Assembly (NCBI GenBank): GCA_030761205.1
Contig: JAULJL010000011.1
Span: forward strand, 11,460,501 to 11,524,500
Origin: Fremontodendron californicum
Taxonomy: Eukaryota > Streptophyta > Magnoliopsida > Malvales > Malvaceae
Reading direction: 5' to 3'
DNA: 64,000 nt
Part shown: positions 33,740-45,830 of the stretch, in pieces
Layout of the letters: every line of letters begins with the position of its first letter
Position numbering within the stretch: position 1 is the stretch's first letter
Translations under genes and position numbers: made by a program
The notes under the pieces: generated by a model
The model's input: the letters and a program-made list of their open reading frames with translations, nothing else
The model's database searches: none
Told to the model about the DNA's origin: nothing

Positions 33740-36398
33740 CATGGTGTAAATGCAAATATCCTGGATTGATGAAATGCTTCTAAATACAGATACAAGTGTC
33801 CCTACGAATCATATTCATGTGAGTGGTTCATGAATGGTGTAATTGCAGCTACAATGAAGATGCAATGATCCTAGAAATGATGCACTTGCTTGAGATGATG
33901 CGAATGCAAATGTTCATGGAATAATGCAAATAAATACTCATGAATTATGCAAATGCTTGCTGACACGGTGCAATTGCAAAGTTTAATAAATAGATGAATG
34001 CTCATGAGTGATGCAAATGCCCCTGATCACTTTTCTAGATTTAGACTCAGCCTTTCCAATTCACTTTTCCTCTTCAAATTAGAGTATATCTTCAATTCAT
34101 TTTTCAATCTTTGGCTATTCTCTTTACCCTAACAGTTTTCAAACTTTTACTGACAGGAGTCTGCTTGCTGAGTTTTATTTCTTCTTCTCATATTTGGAAA
34201 TCAAGGTTAACCCTAATAGTTCCACACATTTGAGTTAGAAAAAAAAACCTTATCTCATGTTAAAATAAAAAATAGGTATTTCAAAAATATTTTTTATTTT
34301 CCCTTTTTTGAAAAATAATTTTTCTTTTTTAAGGAAAACTTCTGAGTCAAAATTTTTAACCCCACAATGTGGGATGTATGAATCTTTTGAAGATTGATGA
34401 TTACTGTTAGAAATTTCCCTAGGTGTCAATCTGAATTGATAAGGCTTGGTACAACAAGATTTTGGTTGATCAAAGAAAACTTCACAACAAAATGTATGTC
34501 CCTTCTAGGCTCACAAATGGAACAGGTTTTATAAATCAAGAATTCATTGAGAGCCAAACAAATTCAACATTCTTTTAGTTTCCATACCAAGGTATTTTGA
34601 CAAGCGTCAAGATGGGCGGGGATGTTTAAACTGGAAAATTTAATTTAGGAGAAAAAAGTTTCAGTTTTTGAAATCAATCATCCAAATGAGAGTTGACAAT
34701 CAGGAATTCCTAGATGTTCCTTGATGACCACTTCTTCCATTTCACTCTAGACCGCCCATTTTTGGGTTTTCGCCCTAGAGTCTCATTGTTTCCATTTTTT
34801 CTTTCTTTTTTGTTGTTCTACCATGCATTTGATGAGAATTCTAAATTCTTCCTTAGTGAAATGATAATTTGATGAGATGGGATAAAATCTGAGGAAAACC
34901 TTTCAAGTTAAATATTCCTGCTTGATCAAAATGGACTTTACAGCACGTAATGTAGGCCATGGTTGGGGTTCAGAAAGAAAGGATAAATAGGCCCAAAATC
35001 TGTGTTTGAGGGTAATCAGATCAAGGATCCTTTCTTTGAGGAGGATTCTCTTTGAAACATTTATCCTTTTTGGACTTTTCATTCCTTTTGACTTTGCTAT
35101 TTTTCTTCCTTGCTTTTGGCTTTCATTTGCCATCGCTTTTTCACACACTTTTTTTTTGTGTGTTTTTTTCTTTTGTTTTTCTTAGCTTTCATTTCGCCAT
35201 TTTTCCCTTTTTTTTCAAAGTGAGCCCGTATTTATTCGGGGCTCCATTTGCTTTGTATCTGTCTTTGAGCTAGGACTCATTTCTCAATGATCTTTAAAAA
35301 GATCTTTCCTTGCATTTGCCCCCAGTGTAGAGGGTGATCCTTGATCAGGGTTTAAAGAAAAAAGAATTCTTTCGGCTCAAAAGGGGTGACTATGGATAAT
35401 TTCTTTTTGTGTGAAAGGGATATGAAAGATGGCCATTTCTCATGTCAAGCACAAATATTCACATTGAAAAGCAATCCCCAGGGGAAATAGATATTCAGAA
35501 TTTCATTTTGCACTTTGGAATCATCCGAATTCTCATATGCATGGTATCACAAATTTTTATTTTTCATTTTTCATCGCATGCCCCAATGATTCATGCGTTA
35601 GTCCATCCTTATTCACCATGTATCCATCATTTCCACATATGATGCCTTAATTTGATTAACCATGAGAATTTGTATCAACGAGGAACATAGCAAGTCTAGG
35701 TCTTTACTGAAAAGACTGAGTTTCAATCTTAGGTTCATTTGAAGAGAGAAAGAAAATATGACCTAAAAATGGGTTTTCTCTGGGACATGGGATAATCTAG
35801 TTTATCATTGTGCCCCAGGGTGTCAATCATGAAATGATGTTTGGGTAGTTAATGTTTCGTGGTTATTGGTAAAGGTAATGAATGGTTTTAGCACAATCTT
35901 GACATAAATCAATTTTCCAAAATCTATTTTCTTGAAAGAAAGTCTCATTTGTTTGAATTTCAAAGAGTTCGAAATTTTTTTAAAAAAGTTCGTTCCTTTG
36001 TTCATAGCCTAGACTAAGATCTTCGTCTTTGCTTATTCTGTGATGACAATGGTTTTATGAAGTTCAATCATTCATATTCCTTGAAGCATTAGGTCTTTCA
36101 AGTGTTCTCGATTCAAGGGGTTTAGGCATGGGAAAACCTAAAAGAGATGAGAGAAGGTATTGGGTCATTTGTAACAATGATCATTAATATTCTTGAGACT
36201 ATCCATTATTAAAACTTCCATAATGCTTTTTTTTGCAAATTCAGATTATTGTTAAGACATAACAAACACGAAGCATTTAAAAATCAAAATTCATTTAATT
36301 CTTATGAATGTCGACATGAGACAAGTGTTTTCATCATAAGGTCTGAAACTAAATGCATAAAAACTTCCCCTTTACATGTTCTCCCTAATTCAAACTGG
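33740..36398. other. Non-coding 3' internal region of element C
   Basis: Collinear, inverted, with 48180-50980 of B (for example AGACCGCCCATTTTTGGGTT at 34749 and its complement near 49770). Short frames are not conserved between the two. No protease, RT or integrase motif was seen. Confidence 0.65.
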
Positions 36399-37748
36399 CT
36401 ATTGCTCGGTACTCTTTTCGACCTTTCCATCTTCTTCCCCTATTATGACATCCATAATGGTCTCATCATTCCCATTCAGCAGATTCTCCACGATGTCTGT
36501 CCTTTGTTTCTTCCCCACAACTAACTGTCCTTTATTGATGAGCGTTTGAACCTTCCTCTTCAAACATAAGCAATTTTCTGTGGAATGTCCCCGAATCCCA
36601 GAATGATAATCACAATATGCATTCTCGTCATACCACCTTGGATATGGGGGTTGGATAGGCTCCACTGGAACTTTAGTGAGGAGTTGCTCTTCAACCAGCT
36701 GGGACAATAGTTCAGAGTAAGACATGGGGAGTGACTCAAACTGATCTCTTTTTTGGATATTCTTTGATTTCCTTTGACTGACAAAAGGTTGAAAATTTAC
36801 TGGATTTTGAGAGGCCATTGGGTATAAGTATGAACCCTGGGGTACATAATTCATAGAAGGACAGAGTGGAGGGTATGACGTAGCCAGAATATACGGGGCA
36901 CAGTCTCCCATGGCTTGGACATCTTTGTTTTTCTTTTTGGGCGACCTGTTTCTCTCTGCATTAAATATTTTACCTCTTTCGAGTTTCCCGGCCTTGATTG
37001 CATTTTCAATCATTTCCCCGAAGATTACCATATCCGAAAAATTCTTCGTGGTGTTGCCAACAAGTCTATCGTAGTATGGGGCCTGTAGTGTATTCATAAA
37101 AAGGACAGTGGTTTCCTTCTGAGTTAAAGGCGGTTGTACTTGGGTAGACACGTTCCTCCACCTCTGAGCATACTCTTTGAAGCTCTCAGTAACCTTTTTC
37201 TCCATATTTTGCAAGGTGAGACGGTCAGGTGTCATGTCGGTCACATGCTTGTACTGGTTTAGAAAAGCCCTAGCCAAATCATTCCAAGAGCGAATCCGAT
37301 CCTTGCTCAACTGACTATACCATCTAATTGCGGACCTGCTGAGGCTATCCTGAAAGTAATGGATCAGAAGCTTATCATTATCTATATAACTTGTCATCTT
37401 TCGGCAGAACATAGTGATATAGGCTGACGGATCAGTCGTCCCGTCATATTTCACAAAGTCAGGGACCTTGAATTTAGGAGGGATGACTAAATTGAAGACC
37501 AAGCATCGTTCTTCCGCCTCCACACTCCCGAATACGTCTATATTTTCTACTGCCCGAAGCCTTTCGTCTAGCAACTGATATTTCCCTTGGGAATCTGCCA
37601 ACTCTATCTCATTAACCATTTTCAACTTTGCATGTTTAGCTAGATCATCTGAATTTAAGACATTGACGGGGTTAACTATGTTCTGGGCATCCATCATTAC
37701 GACCTCATTCTGACCCTTTCGTGCCTCAAACCCTTCTCTGGCGGCCAA
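36399..37748 (-). CDS. gag: gag polyprotein of element C (open, N-terminally short)
   Basis: 449 residues. Ty3/gypsy gag packages the element RNA into cytoplasmic particles. Residues ~75-270 are the capsid-like domain: VIPPKFKVPDFVKYDGTTDP, LLIHYFQDSLS, AIRWYSQLSKD, WNDLARAFLNQYKHVTDMTP, ESFKEYAQRWRNVSTQVQPP and FSDMVIFGEMIENAI. A Pro/Tyr/Ser-rich linker follows, then SYSELLSQLVEEQLL and a zinc knuckle C-x2-H-x5-H-x4-C at about residues 379-393, the form seen in Ogre gags. The true start, MENEQVARMERMEK near 37805, is out of frame because ~100 bp present in B is deleted, so translation would have to begin at the internal Met at 37748. It ends in a stop and is not followed by protease or RT. 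The only intact retroelement frame in the window. Confidence 0.85.
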   Translation of the reverse strand: MAAREGFEARKGQNEVVMMDAQNIVNPVNVLNSDDLAKHAKLKMVNEIELADSQGKYQLLDERLRAVENIDVFGSVEAEERCLVFNLVIPPKFKVPDFVKYDGTTDPSAYITMFCRKMTSYIDNDKLLIHYFQDSLSRSAIRWYSQLSKDRIRSWNDLARAFLNQYKHVTDMTPDRLTLQNMEKKVTESFKEYAQRWRNVSTQVQPPLTQKETTVLFMNTLQAPYYDRLVGNTTKNFSDMVIFGEMIENAIKAGKLERGKIFNAERNRSPKKKNKDVQAMGDCAPYILATSYPPLCPSMNYVPQGSYLYPMASQNPVNFQPFVSQRKSKNIQKRDQFESLPMSYSELLSQLVEEQLLTKVPVEPIQPPYPRWYDENAYCDYHSGIRGHSTENCLCLKRKVQTLINKGQLVVGKKQRTDIVENLLNGNDETIMDVIIGEEDGKVEKSTEQ

Positions 37749-37959
37749 GTTTTCAGTACCTTTTCCATTCTTTCCATTCGGGCAACTTGTTCATTCTCCA
37801 TAGCACTAGCCTGTATTAAAAGGGTACTCAGTACTTCTTATACCTCTAATTTAAAATGGAAATTCTTTCAAAGACTCTTAAAGCCAAGCCAACTTCTGTT
37901 TTATTCCCTCAAAGTGCGTGCCATGATTAAGGAGCCATGAATGCAATTTGATGCACGTG

Positions 37960-38450
37960 AAGCCTAAACAATATGATATATGGACATGTACAGTGGAAAC
38001 ATGCTGACCATGTATGTAATAAATGCAATCACGATGAAAACATGTTGCAAGCAAAGAATAAACAAATCAACACATGGATATATGCAATGACTGATCATGT
38101 ACATTTTAGCGTATTTCCCAATGAATGATCATATACACTATGAATGCAACATGATGTCATTTATGATGCATGTAAACAATGAATGATTGATATAGAGTAT
38201 ATAAAAATCATGCTGACCATGTGTGTCATGAATGCATCCTGCTGTTAATATGACAGATTAATGCATGAGCATATACAAAGAAATCATGCTGACTATGTTT
38301 GTCATGAATGCAACCTAAAGTAAACATGATGCATGTAAAGAATAAACAAATTAATGCATGGATATATAGAAAAAATCATGCTGATTATGAATGCATGAAT
38401 GCAACCTGATGCTAACATGATACATGTATGAATGTATGAGTATGACAAAC
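37960..38450 (-). repeat. Degenerate ~120 bp leader repeats of C
   Basis: Words CATGCTGACCATGT, GAATGATC and AATGCAACCTGATG recur. Aligns with 28330-28620 of B. Confidence 0.65.
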
Positions 38451-38679
38451 AATTGATCAGATGCAAAATGCAAAGGGGAAGATATCACGGAGGAAATAAG
38501 AATCGGAGGAACTTAATCATCAACATCTCATAAATTTGAAGCATAGTCAATTCATTCCCACACCAACGTTCACAATGGTATAAACCATGTTTTACAAAAT
38601 TTGAACAGTGGTTAAAACTGTCTTTACAAGCACTTTATTCTTACAGAGCCGGCTACTGAATAACTGCAATCCTATTACA

Positions 38680-39681
38680 TCATATAAGATCGAAGCCTTT
38701 CCACCTCAATGCTGTAAATCTCCAAATCCTAATGACGCTTTCCCACCCTCTATCAATCAATGTCGTTGGATCCAACCACTTGGCATCTATAAGAGATTGT
38801 ACTTTCTTTTTGAATGCTATGCAGTCTTCAATGTTATGGCCAACAATTCCACAGTGATAATCACATCTTGCATTTGGATTATACCACTTTGGAAATGGTG
38901 GTAACAGAGGTTTCAATGGGACACAGGCAACCATGTGATTTTGGATCAGTATAGGGAGAAGCTCTCGGTAGCTGATTGGAAAGGGATCAAAATGCCTTTG
39001 GGTCTTATCCTGGGGTTGTTTCTTAGTCACACATGGCCTAGGAGTTGGGGCGCTTGGTGGTAGCATTAAGGTTCGAACCGGAGTGTTTACATAGGGAGAT
39101 GGAGGAACAGCATGGTAAGGGTATGGATTTGGACACGGGGCCTTTGGAGGTTGTACATAGCTCGAGGTTCCTATCCCAGATGCTGGATAAGGTGATTGAT
39201 GAGGGAAATAGTATGAACTGAGAGTTGGTGGTGATGGAGTGGGATTCAGGAATCCCATATTGGTCATCCCAATGGATGATTGGACCATAGTAGGGTGGGG
39301 ATATTGGCTTGGACCTAGAACAGTTTGCAGGTATGGTACATGATCCGAAGTTTCTATCTTTGGTATCAGGCTCTCTGGTTTAATCATTTTCACGATTTTG
39401 TCCATAATTTCATTAGGATTACAACCTTTGTGGCATTGACAAGTGCAGGATCCAGCAAGGATTGTATGTTTTGGACCTAATGGTTTTGGTTGATCCGAAG
39501 ACGATACAAAGCCTTGAAAAAGTTCCCCTTTACTCTTACCCATATCTTCAAACATTTTCAGCAATTTGGCGAGTTGTTCTTTCATTTCCCGGATTTCATG
39601 TCTAAACTTCTCTTGATTGAGTTCCAAAGCATCCAGTCGTTCCTCCGATTCATTCCTCATATCTCGAACCCTTTCGTGCAA
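38680..39681 (-). CDS. Second gag-like ORF of element C, no capsid domain
   Basis: 333 residues, open. Residues 1-50 form a charged coiled coil (RNESEERLDALELNQEKF, then REMKEQLAKLLKMFEDMG). A short Cys-rich CTCQCHKGC follows at about 78-86, then a Pro/Tyr/Ser-rich stretch to about 230. Next come FPISYRELLPILIQ, like SYSELLSQLVEEQL in the gag, and a zinc knuckle C-x2-H-x5-H-x4-C at about 273-287 followed by KKKVQSLIDAKWL. So both ends resemble an Ogre gag but the whole capsid block (VIPPKFKVPDF to GEMIE) is absent. It sits upstream of the normal gag, flanked by leader-type repeats; B lacks it at the matching place. It could be an accessory RNA-binding protein or a remnant of a second gag with an internal deletion. 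Confidence 0.65.
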   Translation of the reverse strand: MHERVRDMRNESEERLDALELNQEKFRHEIREMKEQLAKLLKMFEDMGKSKGELFQGFVSSSDQPKPLGPKHTILAGSCTCQCHKGCNPNEIMDKIVKMIKPESLIPKIETSDHVPYLQTVLGPSQYPHPTMVQSSIGMTNMGFLNPTPSPPTLSSYYFPHQSPYPASGIGTSSYVQPPKAPCPNPYPYHAVPPSPYVNTPVRTLMLPPSAPTPRPCVTKKQPQDKTQRHFDPFPISYRELLPILIQNHMVACVPLKPLLPPFPKWYNPNARCDYHCGIVGHNIEDCIAFKKKVQSLIDAKWLDPTTLIDRGWESVIRIWRFTALRWKGFDLI

Positions 39682-39781
39682 ATGAAAATGTCATGAGATT
39701 AAGAATACAATTATGAATGTACATGCTCTATTCCTATGTGCATGAATATACTGATGATTAATGCATGAACATATACAGAGA

Positions 39782-40440
39782 AATTATGATGACTATGTAT
39801 GCTATGGATGCAATCTAATGCCAATATGATGCATTGAATAAATTGATGCACAAGTATATACAAATAATGACTATGCATGTCATAAACATATTCTACAATG
39901 AATGACCATGCATGCTATGATGTCAAAATGATACATGCTAAGACTAAATGAACTAATACAAAGGTAGGTACAAAGAATGACCATGTATATCACAAATGTA
40001 TTCTACAATGAATAACCATGCATATTAGGACTGTGACATGATGTCAAAATGATACAAATAAATTAACCAATGATTACACAAAATTGGTGGAACCTAAATC
40101 TTGATTATTCAAAAATCTCATTATGCAAGTTTTGCCTCCAAATTTATGATTTTTTAAAACATGTTTTTTTATGAAAAACCAATCATATTATTTTCAAAAG
40201 AATTTCGGGTAGTGGATCCTACTATGGTACAATATGCAAATGTTCATGTGACACTACCGGTATTATGAGATCATCAAATGAAATTATTATCACCATCCAT
40301 TTATTGCAACAAAAAAAAAACGAGATCAATAATACAACCAAAAATGTACATGCTCTATTCACACATGTATGAAATGTGCAAAATGCAAACATGCTTAAAA
40401 AAGGATTTTTATTTTCAATTTCAAAAAATTAGTGAACACT
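39782..40440 (-). other. Non-coding leader of element C
   Basis: Leader repeats and a block (40190-40300) collinear with 27880-27990 of B. A word pair around ATGTACATGCTCTATTC occurs at 39718 and 40345, a sign that leader sequence is duplicated around the extra ORF. Confidence 0.6.
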
Positions 40441-40649
40441 TGCCCCAACAGTATCTGCTTATTTAGGCATCTTGATGCCTTCGAGGCGGAGTATCACATT
40501 TATTAAGGGCGATGTGCATACATCGTTGCCCGATCTATCACATTTATTCAAAGTGTAAAATAGGTAACAAAAGGTTTAGAAATGTCCCTCCATGTGTTCT
40601 TAAACTTCGGGTATCTAACAGAAATCCGGCATGGCTTCGCCTAGGTTCA

Positions 40650-40897
40650 CTATATGAAGGTGAATCGGTTCTAAGGCCCCGAATTGTTCCTCACTGTCGC
40701 CGGTGAAGGCTAGTAAGGCACCCCGATAAAAGCGGGTTCAATTCGTTAGAGTATATTTTCCTATGCCCGTACCGAGGATTATCACGAAGGCATTAGGTAC
40801 TTTATACTCCAAAAGTGTTTCACTAGCCCATACGGAGGATCATCACGAAGGCGTAGTTACTTTACTCCCACTTAAAAGGACAGAACCCGGGTAGAGG
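40650..40897 (-). promoter_or_regulatory. Conserved leader block of element C
   Basis: GGTGAAGGCTAGTAAGGCACC, CGATAAAAGCGGGTTCAATT and two copies of GAGGATTATCACGAAGGC-type units, collinear with A and B. Confidence 0.75.
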
Positions 40898-41232
40898 ATT
40901 CATGATATGCAAATGCACGTGTGGTGTGTGTGGAGGAACAACAAACCTTTCACCACCTAGTCTACAAACCTTATTCTAAATGCCCTAGCAATTAAAAAAT
41001 ATTCAAGAATAGTGTAACGCATTAACCAACAAGCAATTATAATATACAACCTTAGATAACTAGAGAACAATAATAAAATGCATGCACATGAGTATGGACA
41101 TATTTAAAAATATTTTATTATTTTCAAAATTCTCTTTAAAAAAATGTGGGAATTAAAATTAAATACTAATTAAACCAACAAAACCGAGACTTAGATAACA
41201 CACGACTAATTCTAGGCCTGACTCTCTAATAG

Positions 41233-41250
41233 TCCCTAGTGGAGTCGCCA
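41233..41250 (-). other. Primer binding site, tRNA-Arg type (element C)
   Basis: Minus strand TGGCGACTCCACTAGGGA, one change from A's site, three bases from the LTR. Confidence 0.87.
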
Positions 41251-41269
41251 AGCTGTCGCAACCTAAAAA

Positions 41270-41302
41270 AAAAACAAGTCTCATCGCAAGACTTTATTAT
41301 TC
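41270..41302 (-). promoter_or_regulatory. AATAAA-bearing stem-loop at LTR end (C 5')
   Basis: Minus strand AATAATAAAGTCT, loop TGCGATG, AGACTTGTTTTTT. Same fold in C's 3' LTR near 28646-28676. Confidence 0.5.
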
Positions 41303-42029
41303 GTTAAGCGTGACATTAAAAAAAACTGAGGAAAAGTCGACTTAATTCCTCTAGAAAAATGAAGGTTTTGAAAATGACCTTGAAAAAGACATGGAGTCGC
41401 CACCAATCTTTTTTAGCTAGGTGTGATCGGCCACCTATTAAAACCGGTTTTATAAAATATTTTAAAAATTAACTAAAACATTTTTAAAACCAATTTCAAG
41501 TCTGCGTTTTAAACCAGAGAAATCAAAGAAACGGGTTCGGGACTCGATTAAGTGCGGGGAAGGATTAGCACCCCCACAACGCCCGTATAAAATGGTACCT
41601 TATTAATCGTGTGTTATCTCAAGTCTTGGTAAAAAATCGGTTTTAAATTTAGTATTTCAAGTTAATTCCCAATTTAAAGAAAAATAATTCCATTTTTAAT
41701 TGAAAATGATCCGGAATTTATAAATTCAAAATTTTTCTATATTCCCCGACAAACGTGGCAAAATATAGAAATTTTTATTACTTTTGGAAAACTTTCCGAA
41801 TCAATCTCTTTTTTGAAAGAAATATATTCCTTTATTAATGATAATTGATGATATTCCCTCCAGCAAACCCGGTAGAGAACTCATGAATTATTTTAACTCG
41901 GGAATATCTTTATTTTTTATTGAAAAATCATTATCCTTTTGAAAACATTTTAAAAGATATGAATATGTATATGCATGATATAAATAAAATAACATGGCAT
42001 AATCTAAATAATATAATGCATCCTAAATG

Positions 42030-42330
42030 ATATGATATAATTTAAATGCCTTAGCATATTCTAAATGAAATGAAATGTCCTAAGTTATATGACATATTCT
42101 AAATGAAATGACCTAAATAACATAATATATTATATATGAAATGTAATATCCTAAATCATATGATATATTTTAAATGAAATAAAATATTCTAAATGACATA
42201 ATATATATCCTAAATGAAATGACCTAGGTAACATAATATATTCTACATGAAATGGCCTAGGTAACATAATATATTCTATATGAGATGAAATAATTTCAAT
42301 GACATGGCAAATATGAATGATATGGCATAT
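42030..42330 (-). repeat. Degenerate AT-rich repeats in C 5' LTR
   Basis: AACATAATATATTCTA and CTAAATGAAATGA units in irregular tandem. Confidence 0.7.
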
Positions 42331-45059
42331 AATTTAAATGACATAAAATATAAAATAATGCTATCATATAATATGCATGAAAATAAAAATGAAAATAATA
42401 ATGCATGAACATAGTATATGCTAAATAATATGACAAAAAATAACTAAATAAAAAGTATAGGATATCATGAAATATTCTAAATCATATAATAAACAATATA
42501 ACATAACTCAAAATCATAACAATATCATAGAAATTATCATAGCAAAAATCACATATTATATAAAATGCATGAATATGGAAAATGCAATGCATGAAAATTA
42601 TATTTTTTCCTTTAATTAAGGAAATCCGTATATCTAAAAAGATATCCGGCTACCTTAGGAAAATATGTCAAATTAAATATTCTAAAACCAAAATACTTTG
42701 TGATTGTTTGAAAACAATTTTTAAAAGTTTAGATTAAAAATTAAAAAAAAAAAAAAAAACTGGGCTAAACCTTTTTTAAATGGCTCTAATTTCCTAAGTT
42801 TAAAATCCCGGACTTGACCACCCTAACCCGAGACTTAAAAAATCATTTTTTGAGTTTAAAAAGGCTTAGAAACTACACTAAGTCAGTAGCTAAACTTCCT
42901 AATCAGCTCCCTCTAGGTAACTTAACCAAAATAGAAAAATGATTTTTCTTCAAATTCAATTCTGACTCCACTGTCCAGTTTTAAGCCATGATTTTTTATC
43001 CTATTTTTAAAAATTCAAAAAAATATAAAACAAATACTAAAGACTCAGGATATGTAAAACTACACGAGAAAAAATCATCTTAATTTTCTGATTAAAGATG
43101 AATGCCCAGAAAAATCGGAAAACTACGAGTACTAGGTGAAAAAACTGTTTTGCCAAAATACATTTTTGCCTTTGATAAAATCATTTAAAAATCAAAATAA
43201 AAATATTTAAGACTCACAAAATGACTTAAAAACAGTAGCTAGGACTTTTTAAAAGTTAGATAAAAATTGGCTAAGTAAAAAAATCACAAAGGTAGGATAA
43301 TCAATTTGACAAACCTTAATTTTCCACAAGTGTGCTTTAGAGAGCATGACTTTGAACCATTAATTGGCCTAAGTCATTAGTCAAGTGGCATGAACATGAA
43401 ATGCATGAAAAAATACAGCAAATATGATGCATGAAATGCATGATTTTAAACCTAAATGTCATGAAAAAATGCATGGCATCCATATATTGACCTAGACCTA
43501 AATGAACTTACATGGCATTTAATGCAACCTAGGTCTAAAATGCATGAACATGCATGGCAAGATAAACCTAAACTAACATCTTAAATATGCATGGAAATAT
43601 CACAAACACAAGGCATGCTTAAACCAAAAACTCAACCAAATATCATGCAAATGCTAACCTATCAACTAACATAGCAAAAATGCACACATAATGCTAGAAT
43701 ACATGGAGTGGCCGAATGGCCTATGGTTCCTAACAAGCATGGCATTTTCACAAACACTTGTTATACTTAAACTAAATACTCAATCAAATGTCATGTAAAT
43801 GCAAAACCTACCAACTAACATGGCAAAAATGCACATACAATGTAACACATGAAGTAGCCGAATGGCCTCAAGCTCCAACAAACATGGCATTTTCACAAAC
43901 ACTTGATATGCTAACATGCTCAACTAAAATATAACACTCAAATCATGCATACACAAAGTAGAGATACTAAAACTAACAAGCATTTTCACAAACACTTGAT
44001 ATACTAACATGCTCAACTAAAATATAACACTCAAATCATGCAAACACAAAGTAGAGATATTAAAACTAACAAGCATTTTCACAAACACTTGATATACAAA
44101 ATATAAAACATCAACAAATTTAAACATTATGAAAACAGAAAATTAAAAATGCAAGAACATGATATTTAATTCATAAATGGCAACAAACAAAGCAACCAAA
44201 TTGAAACATAATTCAAGTATATGAAGTAGAAGAACACTTAAAGCATCAAGACTAAAGAAAATAACATAAATAACATGAGAAATCAAACAAAATAGCAAAT
44301 ACTAAAAAAAATATATAGGCCATTCGGCCATGGTGAGGAAGTAAGAAAAAAATGTAAAAAAAAACTTGTTTAAGAAAAAGATAAAGAATGAACTTAAAAG
44401 GAATATAAAAAAACACTTATTTAAAAAGAAAACTCACCAAATGATAATCAAAATAGCAAAATAAGAATGGAAAATCAAGAAAGTGCAAGAGTTGGTGCTA
44501 AATGCAACCTCAAGAAGCTATATTTCAAGCTTTATCTCTTCAAACTTTCCTTTCTTTTCTAAACTTTTTCTTTTTGCTTTCAACCAAGGAGAGAAAAACT
44601 AAGCAAAACAAGAAGAAATCTGAAAAAATGAAGTAGTGAAAATGAAAATTCCCCTCTCCCTATGTGATGGCCGAACCATGCCTCTCTCCTCCAAGGAATG
44701 TTGTCATTTTTTTTCCAACCAATTTCCATCCAATGGCTAGTAATTCAAGGTGAAAAATCATGAAATTATCACCCTTAGATTATCATATCAACTGTCCATA
44801 ATTACAGCTGTTCAAGAATAATGTTGACACTCTCCCTCTTCATGCATTGGCCTATGTAGCTTAATCACAATGGCTTGCTAAAAAAAAAATCTATAACTAA
44901 CTCTTAATTCTTGGCCTTTTGATTGAAAAATCAGAAGCTTCCTCCTTCCTTTGGGCCTTGGCAGGCCAGCATTCTCTTTTCCAGCCCAAGTCTGATTTTT
45001 TGAAAGGCCAAAAAAAGCCCTTTTCGGTTGCTTGGGTAAAATGACCGTTTTGCCCCCCG

Positions 45060-45830
45060 GATGCAAATAAATGGCGAACGGACTCCAAATTCAAATTTTC
45101 TTTTTTTAATACTTTCAAAAAAATAAAATATTGAATTTTGGAAGTTTTCAAAATTTTCCGAGTCCGTTTGCTATTTATTTGGATTTTTTCTTCCAAAAAT
45201 GCCCTTTTATGCCCCCACATTTTACCATTTTTTAAACGAGCTCCAAATCAAGATTTTTCTTCACCAATATCTTCCAAATAATTTAAAAATGTGATCTGGA
45301 AGTTTTCATAATTTTTGGAACTCATTTGGTATTTTTTCGGGATTTATCTTCTTGAATTACTACATAGGGGCTCGGGATTTTGGCCATTTTGCAAACGAAC
45401 TTCAAATCAAGATTTTATTTTTCCAATATCTTCCAAATAACTTAAAAATGAGATTTACAAAATTTAAGAATTTTTGGAGTCCATTTGCTATTTTTTCGAG
45501 ATTTATCTTCTTGAATTATTGCATAGGAGGCCCGGGATTTGGTCATTTTGCAAACGAACTCCGAATCAAGATTTTGTTTCGCCAATCTCTTCCAAATAAT
45601 TTAAAATGAGATTTGCAAATTTTCAGAATATTTGGAGTCCATTTGCTATTTTTTCGGGATTTTCCTTCTTGAATTTTTGCATAAGAGACCCGAGATTTGG
45701 CCATTTTGCAAATGAACTCCGAATCAAGATTTTATTTCACCAATCTCTTCCAAATGATTTAAGAATGAGATTTACAAATTTTCAGAATTTTCGGAGTCCA
45801 TTTGCTATTTTTCCCAAATTTTCCAATTTT
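45060..45830 (-). repeat. ~157 bp tandem repeat in C 5' LTR
   Basis: Unit starts near 45073, 45233, 45391, 45550 and 45709. The ~50-140 codon frames over it are repeat-derived. Confidence 0.85.

Noticed and set aside
32855..33742. Long overlapping minus-strand open frames (295, 236 and 210 codons)
   Set aside because: Artefact of the 56 bp minisatellite, which has no stops in any minus-strand frame; the protein cycles through three translations of the same unit.
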